A DNA stretch of 64,000 nucleotides from Gonapodya prolifera JEL478 (Eukaryota; Monoblepharomycota; Monoblepharidomycetes; Monoblepharidales; Gonapodyaceae), in contig KQ965811.1 of assembly GCA_001574975.1 (NCBI GenBank), positions 159,932-223,931 on the forward strand, read 5' to 3'. Shown piece by piece: positions 34,273 to 45,256 of this stretch (positions are counted from its first letter, which is position 1; each line of letters opens with the position of its first letter). The notes below the pieces were generated by a model. That model ran no database searches, was not told where the DNA came from, and was given only the letters and a program-made list of their open reading frames with translations. A program made the translations under genes and the position numbers.

Positions 34273-36229
34273 ATGAACGAGCCCATCGTCGTCTCCGCGC
34301 CTGGAAAAGCCATCATATTTGGCGAGCATGCTGTCGTGTACGGAAAGGTTCGGTATGCGCTTCTCCTGGTAATCGTGCTCTCCTGACCGAACCGAGCTGC
34401 CTTGCGATTGACAATTGGCACGATTGTCTTCCTCTCTAAGACCGCAATCGCCGCGTCTGTGGGCCTACGAACATTCGCGCTGCTGAATCCCACTCGAGAC
34501 GGCAAAGTCGCGCTGGTGTTCTCCGACATTGGATTCCAACAGTCGTGGGCGCTGCAGGACCTGGAACCGGCTAAGAAGCTGTTTGTGCGAGACGGTGGAT
34601 GTGAGATTATCGTGCTGGACCGTCTGTCCTCACTTTGTCGAATACTACTTTGCTGACCCCCTTCCCCTTCCTAATGGCGGATCCATTGATCATTTGAACT
34701 CAGCGTTTTCGCATCCCACGCCTATTTCGGACGCGGTGCGAGACCAACTGGCCTCCCTCCTGAGTGTAGACCCGGCGTCGTCTCAGGGGCGAGCGGCTAT
34801 TGCATTTCTTTACCTTTACATTGGAATCAGCGACGCGTGAGTGGGCTTTGAACCACGTACCACCTCGCACTGTCACATCATCTTTCATAATATTCGCACA
34901 AACTTGCACCGTCCGGCGTCCACAGCCTCATCTCCGCTGAAGTCACCATCCGATCCCTCCTCCCCGTCGGCGCCGGCCTGGGGTCTTCCGCATCCTTTTC
35001 CGCCTGTGTCGCGGCTGGGCTTCTGGTCGCCTTCAATCGAATACCAAACTCTTCTTCTGGAACGCATGTGCGTGTTGGTCTCGCCCTTTGATACACCCGC
35101 TTCCTGTTCCTGTGGGTCGCAGCTGACCGTCTTGTCTTATCTCCCCCCCTCCCTCCCGGCTCATGAAGTCCGCCTGGTCCACTAATGAAACAAATTTAAC
35201 AAACGAGTGGGCGTTCATGGCCGAGAAAGTTATCCACGGAAACCCGTCCGGGATCGATAACTCGGTCTGCGTCCACGGCGGGGCGATTCTGTACCAGAAG
35301 GGCAAACCTTTGGAACAACTTGTCGGGTGGGTTCGCACACCCATTTTCGGCCGTCGTCGTCAGTTGAGCCACGGCCGTCTGGCCAACTCACTTACAACAA
35401 CTTGTACCTCGTCGACACTCACAGCTTCACCTCCCTCCGCTTCCTCATCACCAACACGCGCGTCCCCAAGGACACGCTCGTGCAAGTCGCGAATGTCGCC
35501 AAGCGGCGCGAGAAGTACCCGGACATATTCAACCACGTGATCGACGCCGTGCAGGGCGTGAGTAGGGCGTGTATTGAGGCGGTGGAGCGGTTTGGTGAGT
35601 GGGATGAGCTTTTTTTTTGCCCGTGTGTGGGGGAAAGGTTTCTTAATCTCAATTTTGATGGGTAGAGGCTTCGCGAAAGCTTCCATCCGACCGGTCCGAC
35701 CTGTACAACACAATCGAGGTACTTTGACACCCCGTTATGCCTGTGCTGTCGACGTTCATCGCGAACCTCACGCGACCCACCTGGCCTGCACTTTCAGTTC
35801 CTCATCGACACCAACCAAACCCTCCTCGTGTCTCTCGGCGTGTCGCACGCGTCGCTGGAGAACGTCCGGTCGATCGGACAGCGCTATGGCGTGACGACAA
35901 AACTTACGGGTGGCGGGGGTGGGGGGTGTGCGATCACGGTTGTGAGGGATGGTGAGTGACTTGTGAGCTGAGGACGTCAAGGCAAAGGTCATATGTCTAA
36001 AGTGCTCATGCGTATGCTCGTTTCAGACTTCCCCGCATCCAAGATTGAAAACTTGCTGACTGACTTGACGTCGCAGGGGTACGAAGGGTTCGTGGCGACG
36101 GTCGGGTGTCCTGGCGTGTTATCGCACAACGTCACTGACGTGCGAGAGTTGCTCCGTGTTGGGGATGCATTGACTTCTGCGGAGTTTCTGAAAGCGGATT
36201 TGGAGCCTGTGCAGAAATCTGTAGCGTGA
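34273..36229 (+). CDS. ERG12: Mevalonate kinase
   Basis: Phosphorylates mevalonate with ATP in the isoprenoid/ergosterol pathway, in the cytosol. GHMP-kinase landmarks in order: [19 protein letters not shown] at the start, [15 protein letters not shown], the ATP loop [20 protein letters not shown] (about 34960-35020), [20 protein letters not shown] with the conserved Asp of the active site, and [18 protein letters not shown] near the C-terminus. Introns are short and restore one frame: after VVYGK; around 34640-34680 and 34830-34910; within 35070-35200; at about 35324-35385; and around 35590, 35720-35800 and 35950-36027. The stop is TGA at 36227-36229. Several exon ends in the 35060-35200 region are uncertain. 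Phosphomevalonate kinase is excluded by the GLGSSAS and NPSGIDN contexts. Confidence 0.93.
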
Positions 36230-36817
36230 TTGTCGTCACGGTCGAATGTCGACTGGATTCTCGTTGGTGCTTTACATTGTCGTCACGGTCGGCTGGACTC
36301 AAATTGGATAGGTGTATTCCGCTTTGGGGGAATTCTGCTCGGGCGCACAGTAGCCTCGGCTTGGGCCTTGGGCTCGCTGCGCTCGCGGGACTGCTTTGCT
36401 GTGGTTCGATATTGGGTTTCGAAGGCATAGTCGATTTGGCATACGAACATTGTCGTAAGGGTTCTCATAGAATAAAACGAACTTGAACGGAATGCAGCAT
36501 CCCGGCTCAAACGCGCCAATGCTGCCGGTTTGGTCACCCAGCGCTGTCCCTTCCCCTGGCGCCAACCAATGAGGGACTCATGTGCTGCGAAGCCCGCCCC
36601 AGCCGTCGATACCAGGCCCTGTCTTCAATGCTACAGGCAACTCTCGGCTGCCAATACAGCAGAGTTCGCCGAGTGATTTGAGGCGTTCAACCTGATGTGG
36701 CACAGCGGGGCCCGCGGAAGTCGGCGGAAGTGGAATAGCCTTACTTTCCGCAGATCGCAAAGAGGAGACTCAATATAAGTATATCCGCAACAGGGCAGCA
36801 CACAGGACACACGTCGC
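36230..36817. other. Intergenic between mevalonate kinase and transporter
   Basis: About 590 bp, no gene. TGTCGTCACGGTCG occurs twice (about 36231 and 36280), a short direct repeat. It also contains copy D of the GC-rich repeat. Confidence 0.5.
36339..36390 (-). repeat. GC-rich dispersed repeat, copy D (short)
   Basis: On the minus strand this has CGAGCGCAGCGAG and CCGAGGCT, which also occur in the copy at 37370-37390. It is the weakest of the copies. Confidence 0.45.
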
Positions 36818-39800
36818 ATGGCAGATGCCAACGCAACACAGCCCGCGGCCACTCTGCAGCCACACTTGGACCACAGCAACGGAAGTGCCGGCGCCCCACG
36901 CCAGACCAAAGTCAACCTCTCCAGACCGGGAGTCGCACGCAACGTCGCAATTGGCATCGCAGAGTGCGTGTGCTCTCCTGCTCCACCCTCTCTCTCTCCA
37001 CGCGCCGCCGCTGATCCGTCTCGCCCTTTGCCTGTCCGTCGATGTGGTTCCACCCCCCGGTCCCTTGGCGCCCGTTCTCCCGAAACTGTTCAACAAGGAG
37101 CCCCCAAAGTCACTCAGACTGCCAAGAAACATCAATGCGACGGTCTCGCCCGGTCAGGTCACAGCAATCATGGTGCTTCGTGAGTGATGCAAAAAAAAAA
37201 GTGTTGCGAGCGAAGCGAGCTGTCCGACCGGAGCGAGGACTCCGAGGCCCAGCCGTGACAGCGCGCCGACCGAAGCCATCACGCGGAGCGTATATCGAGC
37301 GTGTCAAGCGACGGAGGTCAAAGGCCGGTGGAGCCATGTCGAGACCTAGCGCGAAGCGATGACCGAGGCCCGAGCGCAGCGAGGCTGTCCGCCGGAGACG
37401 AGTGCCCCGGGAAGCGGCTATTGCACAATGCTCGGAGCGCATATTCCCGCCGGGGGCGAAGCGGTACACTCGAGGAGCGAGGAGCGAGGACGTGTATTCT
37501 ACCTATTGATGTGCGCCCCATTGGCACTGACTGAGCAAGAAGACACGCTGTTGCCATTCCTCACGGTCCGAGAGACTCTGACTATCAACGCTCACCTGCG
37601 AATGCCCGCCGAGGTCAAGGGCGAGGCCAGGAACAGCATCGTCGAGGCAATTCTTCTCGAGTTGGGGCTCAAGGACTGCGCCAATACCATCATTGGCGAC
37701 TCGGCGAAACGAGGATGCTCCAACTCGGAGAAACGGCGTGTCAGTGTGGCGGTGCAGATGCTGTCGCTCCCGCTGGTTATTTTCTTGGATGAGCCCACGT
37801 CGTTAAGTACTTGCAATGTCTGGAGTGCGAAGCACGGAAGACCGAGGCTGTCGAGCGGAGCAAGACACGTCGAGACCTAAGAGCCGTAAGGTGGTGACTG
37901 AGGTTGTCGTATAAAGGAGCGAGACACGAGTCCTATGCGCGAAGCGCTGACCGAGGCTGTCCTGTCCGCCAGAGGCGAATCATACCCCTCGGAGCGGAAT
38001 ACTCTCGCAGAGCGACGACCAAGAGTCCGCCGGAGGCGAATGACCCAGCGCGGAGCCCGTAATTTCCTCATAACCTCTTCATCGACTCATATGACTCTTG
38101 GTCCCCTTCCCCTCTGCAGCGGACTCGACTCCTTCAGCGCGCTGACTCTTGTCGAAATGCTCGAATCCGTTGCCAAACGCCAAAAGAAAACCGGTACGTC
38201 TGTGTCCTCTCCCCGCACTCTTTATTTTCGGTGTTCTTGTACTCATCAGCAACTACTCGTTACTTTCCAGTCGTCCTCTCCGTGCACCAACCGCGCTCCA
38301 CTGCCTTCGAACGCTTCGACAACATCATCCTCCTGTGCCGCGGGGGATACCTCGTGTACAGCGGCCCGCAGCGCGAGATCCTGTCCTTCTTTGACTCGCT
38401 GGGATTCCCGTGTCCCAAGGGCGTCAATCCGGCTGACTTTATCCTGTTTGTACACGATTGCTGCAGCTTGCATGTGCAGCTCGCGGCGCAAACGTACCGT
38501 CTCGATCGTGTACTCACCTTCTGTTTCTTCCCCGACGTTTCAGCGACCTCGCCTCCCTCGACACGACCTCCGAAACGTCCGAAAAGGAGTCCACGGCGCG
38601 CATGGCCGTGCTCATCGAGGCGTGGAAGAAACACACCGCGACACCCTCCCCTGTGCATCCAGCTGCTGCAAAGACGCTCAAGCCTCACGAATCTGCCCGG
38701 TTTGCAGACAAGGAGGGTGTCGAGCTCGAATCGATCCCAAGTACTACGAGCACCGACGTGCCCGCTCCCACCGCCACCGCCGCCGCCACACCGGCCCATC
38801 CCGAGAAGCCTCTGCTCCTTCGCAGGTCGTCCACGTCCAACTCCTTGGTCGCCCCACGAGTGTCGACGCTGCAGCATGTGAACAAATTTTTCTTGGAGGT
38901 TGGAACGCTCTAGTAGGTTGACGGGCCGCACCCTTTGAGTTCCACCTGCGATCCGTCCTCACACTACCGGATTTTCTCCCACCCCCACCTCCAACCCCTC
39001 GCGCAACAGTTTCAGCAACATGCAAAACATGATCCGCGATCACATGAGCATTCTCGGCGTCCTGGGAGAGGCCGTGTTTTTCGCCGTGTTGCTTGGGTTT
39101 GTGTTCTGGCAGACACCGAGGATCCTGCTGTAAGTGGTACCGTCTCGGTTCTCTGAGTCTCCGCTCCGGGATGTAAGAGCAAAGGCAGACTCACCGCGAC
39201 TCTCCACCATACCAGAGCGGAGTCCGATCTCGGCTCACACTGGTGCAAATGGCCATGAACGGGCAGCCATGTAAGCGCCGACGCTTTGCATTTGTGGACG
39301 CTGAGCCATGTCTTTTGATCAGATGCATTGATACCCTGCCATTGTATTGTGCAGACCTCCTCATTACGGTGTTCCTCTACATGTTCTCAAAGGATATCGC
39401 CATCTTCGATGCGGACCGGGCTGAGAACGTGAGATTCCGACGCCGTGTTACCGTCTTCTGGTCCCCTCCCTCACCACCCACGTCCATCGCACTATATAGG
39501 CGCACGGAGTCGTGGCATGGCTAGTGGCGCATTTCCTGTCCTACTTGCCCTTCACATTGTTTGCGCCGTTGGGTGAGTCCTGCGCCGTTCCGGAGTTCCT
39601 TCCCTCCTCGCTTGCGCTGGCGCTGACCAATACCCGGATGGCTCCGCGCAGTCTTCGTGGGAATCTTGTACCCGATGTCCGGAATGCGCGCCGGGTTCTC
39701 GTCCACGTTTTCACCGTTTTGGTGAGCATGAGCATGAACTTCACTTCTTCGCTGAGATGTGCCAACATCGCTTCACCTAAATCCTGACCCGTAATGCTAT

Positions 39801-42800
39801 TGGGCGTTGGCGCTGATGTGTATTGCAACCACGAGGACTTACGATGCCGCGGCACTCATGGCGAATTCGTTGGCGGCGATTCCGGGCTTTGCGAGTGGTA
39901 TGTGTTGATGCATCTGTAGTCCTGTGGTGATTTCCCGATCAGAAATGACCGACGCTGTTCATTACGTTGCAGGTTTTATCATCCAAACGGTGAGTGTACC
40001 CCAAATTCGAAAAGAGAGCTCACCTGACACTCAACATCGCGGATCGCAACAGTCAACGCTCCCCATCTGGCTGATGTGGACAAAATACATCTCTGGGAGC
40101 TACTGGGCATTCCAAGTGTGTGTCCTCACCGAGTTCAGAGACCGAAAGTTCCCGTGTCCCGTTCCCGACCCTACCAATCCGATCTGCTCCGCGTATGATG
40201 GGAACAATATCATTTATCAGGTCGGATTTGCACCGGTGGGTAACTGAATTGTCGAAGCGAACTTTGCATGGCTGCATTCTAGGCATAAATGATACTTTTG
40301 CCGGCCAGGATTATGCCATCACACCGCGTATCTTGGTCTTCCTATTGATAGGCATCGTTGAAACCGTTATTTCAGGTATGAATTGCCTCAGACGAATGAA
40401 ATCTGCTTCCTCTTATAAACACTTTACCGTTTTCAGGAATCCTTCTGCGATACGTTGAGTTCGATACAAAACTCGCAGGCCAAGCCACCGCGACACCTCG
40501 CAAAACTCCTTCCACCGCTCAAGGAGGCGACGCACAAAACGGCACCGACGTAGACCTCGAACAGGGCCGCGGGCGAGGACTGTTGGAGACTGCTGACCGC
40601 ACGGATGTCAGAATTGAGAACGCGAAGCTCACGGTGGTAAAGCGCGGGCCCTTGGCTGGGTCTTCTCGCGAAAAGGTGCTTCTGGATGGTATTTCAACCA
40701 CGTTTGAAAGCGGGAAACTATCGGCTGTTCTTGGAACTGGGTCGAGTGGAAAGACGACGCTCCTGAACTATGTCCTTCGAACGCCGTATCCAGCCACGGC
40801 TTTCCAAAGATGTACGAAGGAAGGGCGCGTCATTTACAACCAAGACGTAAACCCCTCGCTCCTTGCGCTCACCTCGCTCGCAGGGTTTTTTCGAAAAGAC
40901 AATGAGGCCCTGTATCCACTTTTGACCGTTCGTGAAACTCGTGAGTGTGTGGAGCAAACTCCTCGGTGGTACCATTTGCTGATATTGATCCGAGGAAAGT
41001 TATGTATGCGGCGAAGCTTCGACTGTGGAATGTCTCCGATCACGAGAAAGAGGATCGCGTCGAAGAAATCATCAGAGTATTGGGGCTCAAAGATTGTTCG
41101 AATACTCAAGTGGGCAACACGATGATCAAAGGAATCTCGGGCGGAGAAAAGAGGCGTCTGAAGTGAGTTGCTATCGTCCTGGCTCGCATCATTCATATCA
41201 TACAATTATCGTACTATTTGCTCTTTCAGCATCGGGCTGGGAATGATTTGCAATCCAAAAGTGTTGATCATTGTAAGTTCCTTAATGTTTGCCCGTTCTC
41301 CCACGCTCGTCTCTAAGTTCCTCACGTTTCAACCAAACAGGATGAAGCTACGACGGGATTGGACTCTTCAGCTGCCCAAATTGTTGCCCGAACACTATAT
41401 AGTATCGCTAGAAGTGGCCGTACCGTTGTGGTAACCTCTCAGCAGACTCGCACGGAAATCTTTGAACTTTTCGATAGTGTCCTTGTTCTCGCAGGTGGAG
41501 GTCGTGTTGCGTATCAAGGTGATCGACCAGGAATGCTCCAGTTTTTCGAAGCTGCTGGTACGTTCTGGCAGGGTGGACGTTGACATAAACTCACATTCCA
41601 AATGTCATGTCAGGTCACAAGTGCCCAGACAATGACAACCCTGCCGATTACATCATTGGTAAGTACGAGGTCTCTTTCTTATCTGCCTTCCTAGTCTCAT
41701 CGTGTTTGTCTCTCCTAAAGATGTTACGTCTATTGACCTTCGTGATGCGGTGGCGGAAAAGGAATCACGAGGTCGAGTCGATCAAATCGTGGCCACGTAC
41801 AGTGGTCTGCGATCGGTCTCCATTCCTGCTCGAGACAAATCGCCAGATCGTTTTGATGTCGTCATGAAAACCAAGGAAGCGACCTTTTCCGGTGCACCTT
41901 TCTCTACTGCATACATGACTGTGAGTGGTTTCATTTATTTCAATGCAGAAAACTTGCTGGACATGAGTATTATCAGCTTCTTCGACGTGGGATCCTCAAC
42001 TTGAGAAGGAGGCAATGTAAGTTTCCACACGGTCGACAACAGGATTCCTCGCCTCACATTATATTCTTCTTCGATCACAGACGAGTTTTTCGACAAAATC
42101 ATGTTGCCGGGAGGAATAGCCCTCATTGTCGTTTTATTCTTCTCCAATCGCTTGCAAAACGATTTCTTCTCGATCCAAAACCGGCTGGTATGTCATATGA
42201 GAAAGGGTTCATTCATTTGGGTTGTTTCATCTCGCGAAAACTGTATCACGCGGCGCAGGGTCTTCTTTTCCAAGTCCCTGCAGTTGTTTTCATTGGCTGA
42301 ATTGCCACCGTCGCCTACTCCCCACAACAGCGTTCGGTCTTATTCCGAGAATACGCAGATGGTGCAAAAATGCCCTCCCATTCATCCTTTCCCATATGAC
42401 ACTAGAAGTGCCCACAAGTATTGTTGGTACGCTCGTTTTCGCTATACTGGCTGGATGGGTACCAGGCATCCAGGTCGGAGGGGAACGATTCTTTGTGTTT
42501 TGGTTTGTCTCTTTTGCGTTCTTGCACGCTGGCGAATCCCTCGCTCTGTTTATTTTGAGCATCATGGATCACATCGGTCTCGGCATTGTGTGAGTGCTGT
42601 GCTCATGGGTTCGTGGTCAAGTTATCAGAAGTAATCACCTTCATCGATTGCGTTGCTCAGGGTGGCTTCAGTTATAAACTCGTCCCTGGTCGCCATGGTG
42701 AGCACGCCATTTTCAAGCATCTGTGCGACGCTCTGAGCATTTATATTCCACATAGTGCGGTGTTGGTGCTGTTAACCTACCGAGAGTTCTCGATATCATC

Positions 42801-43136
42801 AACTACATCAGTCCGTTGCACTGGGGCATCCACGCTCTTACGGTCCAAGAGTTCACTGGCTTGAAATTCACATGCCAGCCCACCCCAGATCAATCTCTGC
42901 CAGGTGAGACGAACATGCACGTCGAGCGTTTTTATTGGACACAAATTGATGGGGCTTTCTTCCTCGACCTAGACGGGACTTGCATTTACCAGAATGGTGA
43001 ACAAATCTTAGATAAGGTCGTCAACATGTCTGGGGAGCGCTCGTGGTTCAACGTTGTCATCCTGCTTGTTCTGGTCATTCTTCTGCGGTTGCTGGCCTTC
43101 GCCGGCTTGAAGTACAAGCTCAGAAACTTCCGATAG
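36818..43136 (+). CDS. Full-size ABCG transporter (NBD-TMD-NBD-TMD), NBD1 damaged
   Basis: A membrane ATPase of the ABCG/white family in duplicated form. NBD1: INATVSPGQVTAIM, then no Walker A, then EDTLLPFLTVRETLTINAHL, degenerate signature RGCSNSEKRRVSVAVQML, Walker B LPLVIFLDEPTS+GLDS (spliced over a long intron) and VVLSVHQPRS. TMD1 spans about 39010-40450 (ILGVLGEAVFFAVLLGFVFW, FLSYLPFTLFAPL, LVFLLIGIVETVISG). NBD2 is complete: GTGSSGKTTLLNYVL Walker A, GISGGEKRRL, VLIIDEATTGLDSS, VVVTSQQ. TMD2 runs to the TAG at 43136 (PTSIVGTLVFAILAGWVPGI; YISPLHWGIHALTVQEFTGL; WFNVVILLVLVILLRLLAFA). There are many short introns. A one-base shift sits in the A5 run at 42366-42370, before FILSHMTLEVPTSIVG. 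Export of lipids or drugs is possible; substrate unknown. Whether it still works is doubtful. Confidence 0.85.
37197..37495 (+). repeat. GC-rich dispersed repeat, copy A, in transporter NBD1
   Basis: About 300 bp of internally repetitive GC-rich sequence directly after VTAIM. Units such as GCGAGCGAAGCGAG, GGAGCGAGGACTCCGAGG and CGGAGCG(T/C)ATAT recur. It shares GTCGAGACCTA, GCGCGAAGCG-TGACCGAGG and GTCCGCCGGAG with copy B. An A10 run precedes it at about 37191. It occupies the position where the Walker A exon is expected. Confidence 0.75.
37828..38063 (+). repeat. GC-rich dispersed repeat, copy B, inside a transporter intron
   Basis: Lies inside the intron that splits DEPTS from GLDS (about 37803-38119, roughly 320 bp against 50-110 bp for the others). 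It holds GCGCGAAGCGCTGACCGAGG, GTCCGCCAGAGGCGAAT and GTCCGCCGGAGGCGAAT. The last two are near-identical direct repeats within the copy. Confidence 0.75.
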
Positions 43137-43248
43137 ATGTTTTAGCATCCTGCATTTTCTTTACATACTTGCTATTGAAGTGATCGGTAATATGAGCGGG
43201 TAATTTCAAACAAGATGTGCAAATACTGTCCCATTTTCTCGTCCAACA

Positions 43249-44995
43249 ATGGTCCGGGCCCGAGTCGTTCCTTGGAAGGATGATCAAGAGTGGGAAGAAG
43301 TGAGGTCTTCCTTGTATGCCTTCATCGGGCCGGATTGTTCAGAGAAAGGAGCGCGAGAAAGAACAAAGTGGGGAGTCGATCGAGTAAGTTTTCCCCTTCG
43401 CGAAGAGTGTATTGCGACCGATTTCCCTCATTGCTCTAAAGATAAAGCATGGCGCGCTCGCAGCGCTTTACCACCGGCGGTTGACTCCACAGCGTCGTTC
43501 GTTTGAAGTTGCTCTTCGTGATCCTCACTTTGGCCGTCGCCACGACGAGAAGAACGATGCGGAACCTGTTGTCACAGAACACGAGCTTCGCTTGCTGTAC
43601 TCGATGACCTTCGTCCGATTTGTAAACAGCTTAGTGGGCACAATCCAGCAGGGCCAGTTCGCGTGTGGCATCACTGGCCCGTCAACTCGGTCTGCCGACC
43701 TGGTTTGTGGACTTAAGGCACGTTGCAACTCATGAAAAGATGCCTGCAATCGCTCTTCTCCGCAACGGATGCTCACAGGTGACCCTTGAATCTGTAACGT
43801 TCGGAGTCACATGCTGATGTTTCGGTGCAGGCATTATCCTGGTTGGATGCCAATTACTGGTCTGCGCAACAAGCGTATGTGATTAAGTCTGATACTGTGA
43901 TTTTGGCTCTTGTGCGACAATACCGGTCTGTAAGGGTTACGATTACGCTACAGCGACCTGTCGACACGAAGAACGTGAATCCTCACTTTCACATGTCTCG
44001 AATTCTCGGGGAGATTGCCGATACCATTTCATCAGAGGAGGATCTCCACTCCCTACTTGATGTGCTCCTTCCCCCAATTGAAGGATTGCCAAGCGCTCCA
44101 CCGGAGCTCATGACGGAGTCCGTCTGTCCTGAACCTGCCGTGGTTGTTAAGCTGTGGCAACCGCTTGTGCGATCCCTTGCGGAGTCGGTTGAAGAGTTTG
44201 CCTAGCTCTTGCTTCAACGATTGGTCGCTGTGATTGCATCCGACGTGCTCGGTCGCACTCAGGCACCCGAAGGAGCTGAACCAATTCCCACTTCACACGA
44301 TACTGGCGCTTTGGCTGCGCAGCGAGAGTGTCTCTTCACCTGTACCACCAAGTTACTCAAGACCTTCCTCTCCTCCTCTCGCATTCCTTCCGAAGTTCCT
44401 CCTTAAAATCAGGGATGTCAGCTCGACTATCAAACGAAATCGCAGCGGTTTGTGGTCTGGGACGCAAGGAGAGAAACGTTGTTGATAAAATGCTTCAGGT
44501 TGCAGAAAATAGTTCAGAAAAGAGTTCGGCTTTGTTCGATGAAGAAAGACATCGCTCAATGGAGCACGGCTTAACGGCATTGGCTGGGAAACCATCGCTA
44601 GTCGACGAGCACCTGGTGGGTTCGTTGATTAACGGGAAAATTTGTGGTTCATGTGTGAATGACGGCGTCCTCTCCTTATTCCCAAGCTCACGGAAAGCGG
44701 CTCCTCGCTCGCTGGACTTGATGGACCTACTTCGGATCCACATTCCAGTTTACCTCCGGACTCCATTTGGCACACTTACCCTCCCAAACACTGGCATCCC
44801 GCCCCCATTTGAGCATTTGTTTCAGTTGATCCGACGTGGAGAACCATGCTGAGAGACGATGTTCCAGGTCCTGTTCACGAACAACCTTCCCGTCATGCCA
44901 AAGATGAGCGACCGACTGATGTGGACGCAGACTTTGAACATCGAGGAGCGAAGAAGCGGCGAATCAACAGTTCGAAAGACATAATGTTATTGTAG
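43249..44995 (+). pseudogene. LAS1: LAS1 pre-rRNA endonuclease, multiply disrupted
   Basis: Las1 is the HEPN nuclease that cuts ITS2 of pre-rRNA with the kinase Grc3. Blocks seen: MVRARVVPWKDDQEWEEVRS at the start; AWRARSALPPAVDSTASFV (family W+SRG-LPHAVESTA); EVALRDP; LRLLYSMTFVRFVNSLVGTI; LGLPTWFVDLRHVATHEKMP with the HEPN RHxxTH motif intact; ALSWLDANYWSAQQAYV; and a diverged C-terminal part ending GAKKRRINSSKDIMLL with TAG at 44993-44995. The blocks are in different frames. Shifts fall around 43440, at the T3 run 43502-43504, at about 43673, and near 44405; a TAG in frame lies at 44203-44205. LAS1 is essential in yeast, so either a second copy exists elsewhere or this stretch is badly sequenced. 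Confidence 0.82.
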
Positions 44996-45256
44996 TTGCA
45001 CTGATCAATACTGATAGTACCAAACATTGATTTTTCATGCAAAAGAAAGCGCTCGGAGTACCACACGACATCAATGTTCCAGAATACGAAAGCCCAATGC
45101 ACATGCACAGTCCTTGGGGTCAGCATAGTGAATATTACATTCTTACACTTGAGCAGCTTTTGTCTCCTCGCGAGACTGTCGCAGGAACGGAAGAATATTG
45201 GTCCCCCCTAAGAAAAAAGGTGAATGGACCACGTTTCCAACTCTCTCACCCCCACG

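Noticed and set aside
36818-43136. Two separate half-size ABCG genes
   Set aside because: The first half continues through its last membrane helix (GIVETVISGILLRYVEFDT) via an intron into the linker and NBD2 without a stop or new promoter, so one full-size gene fits better.
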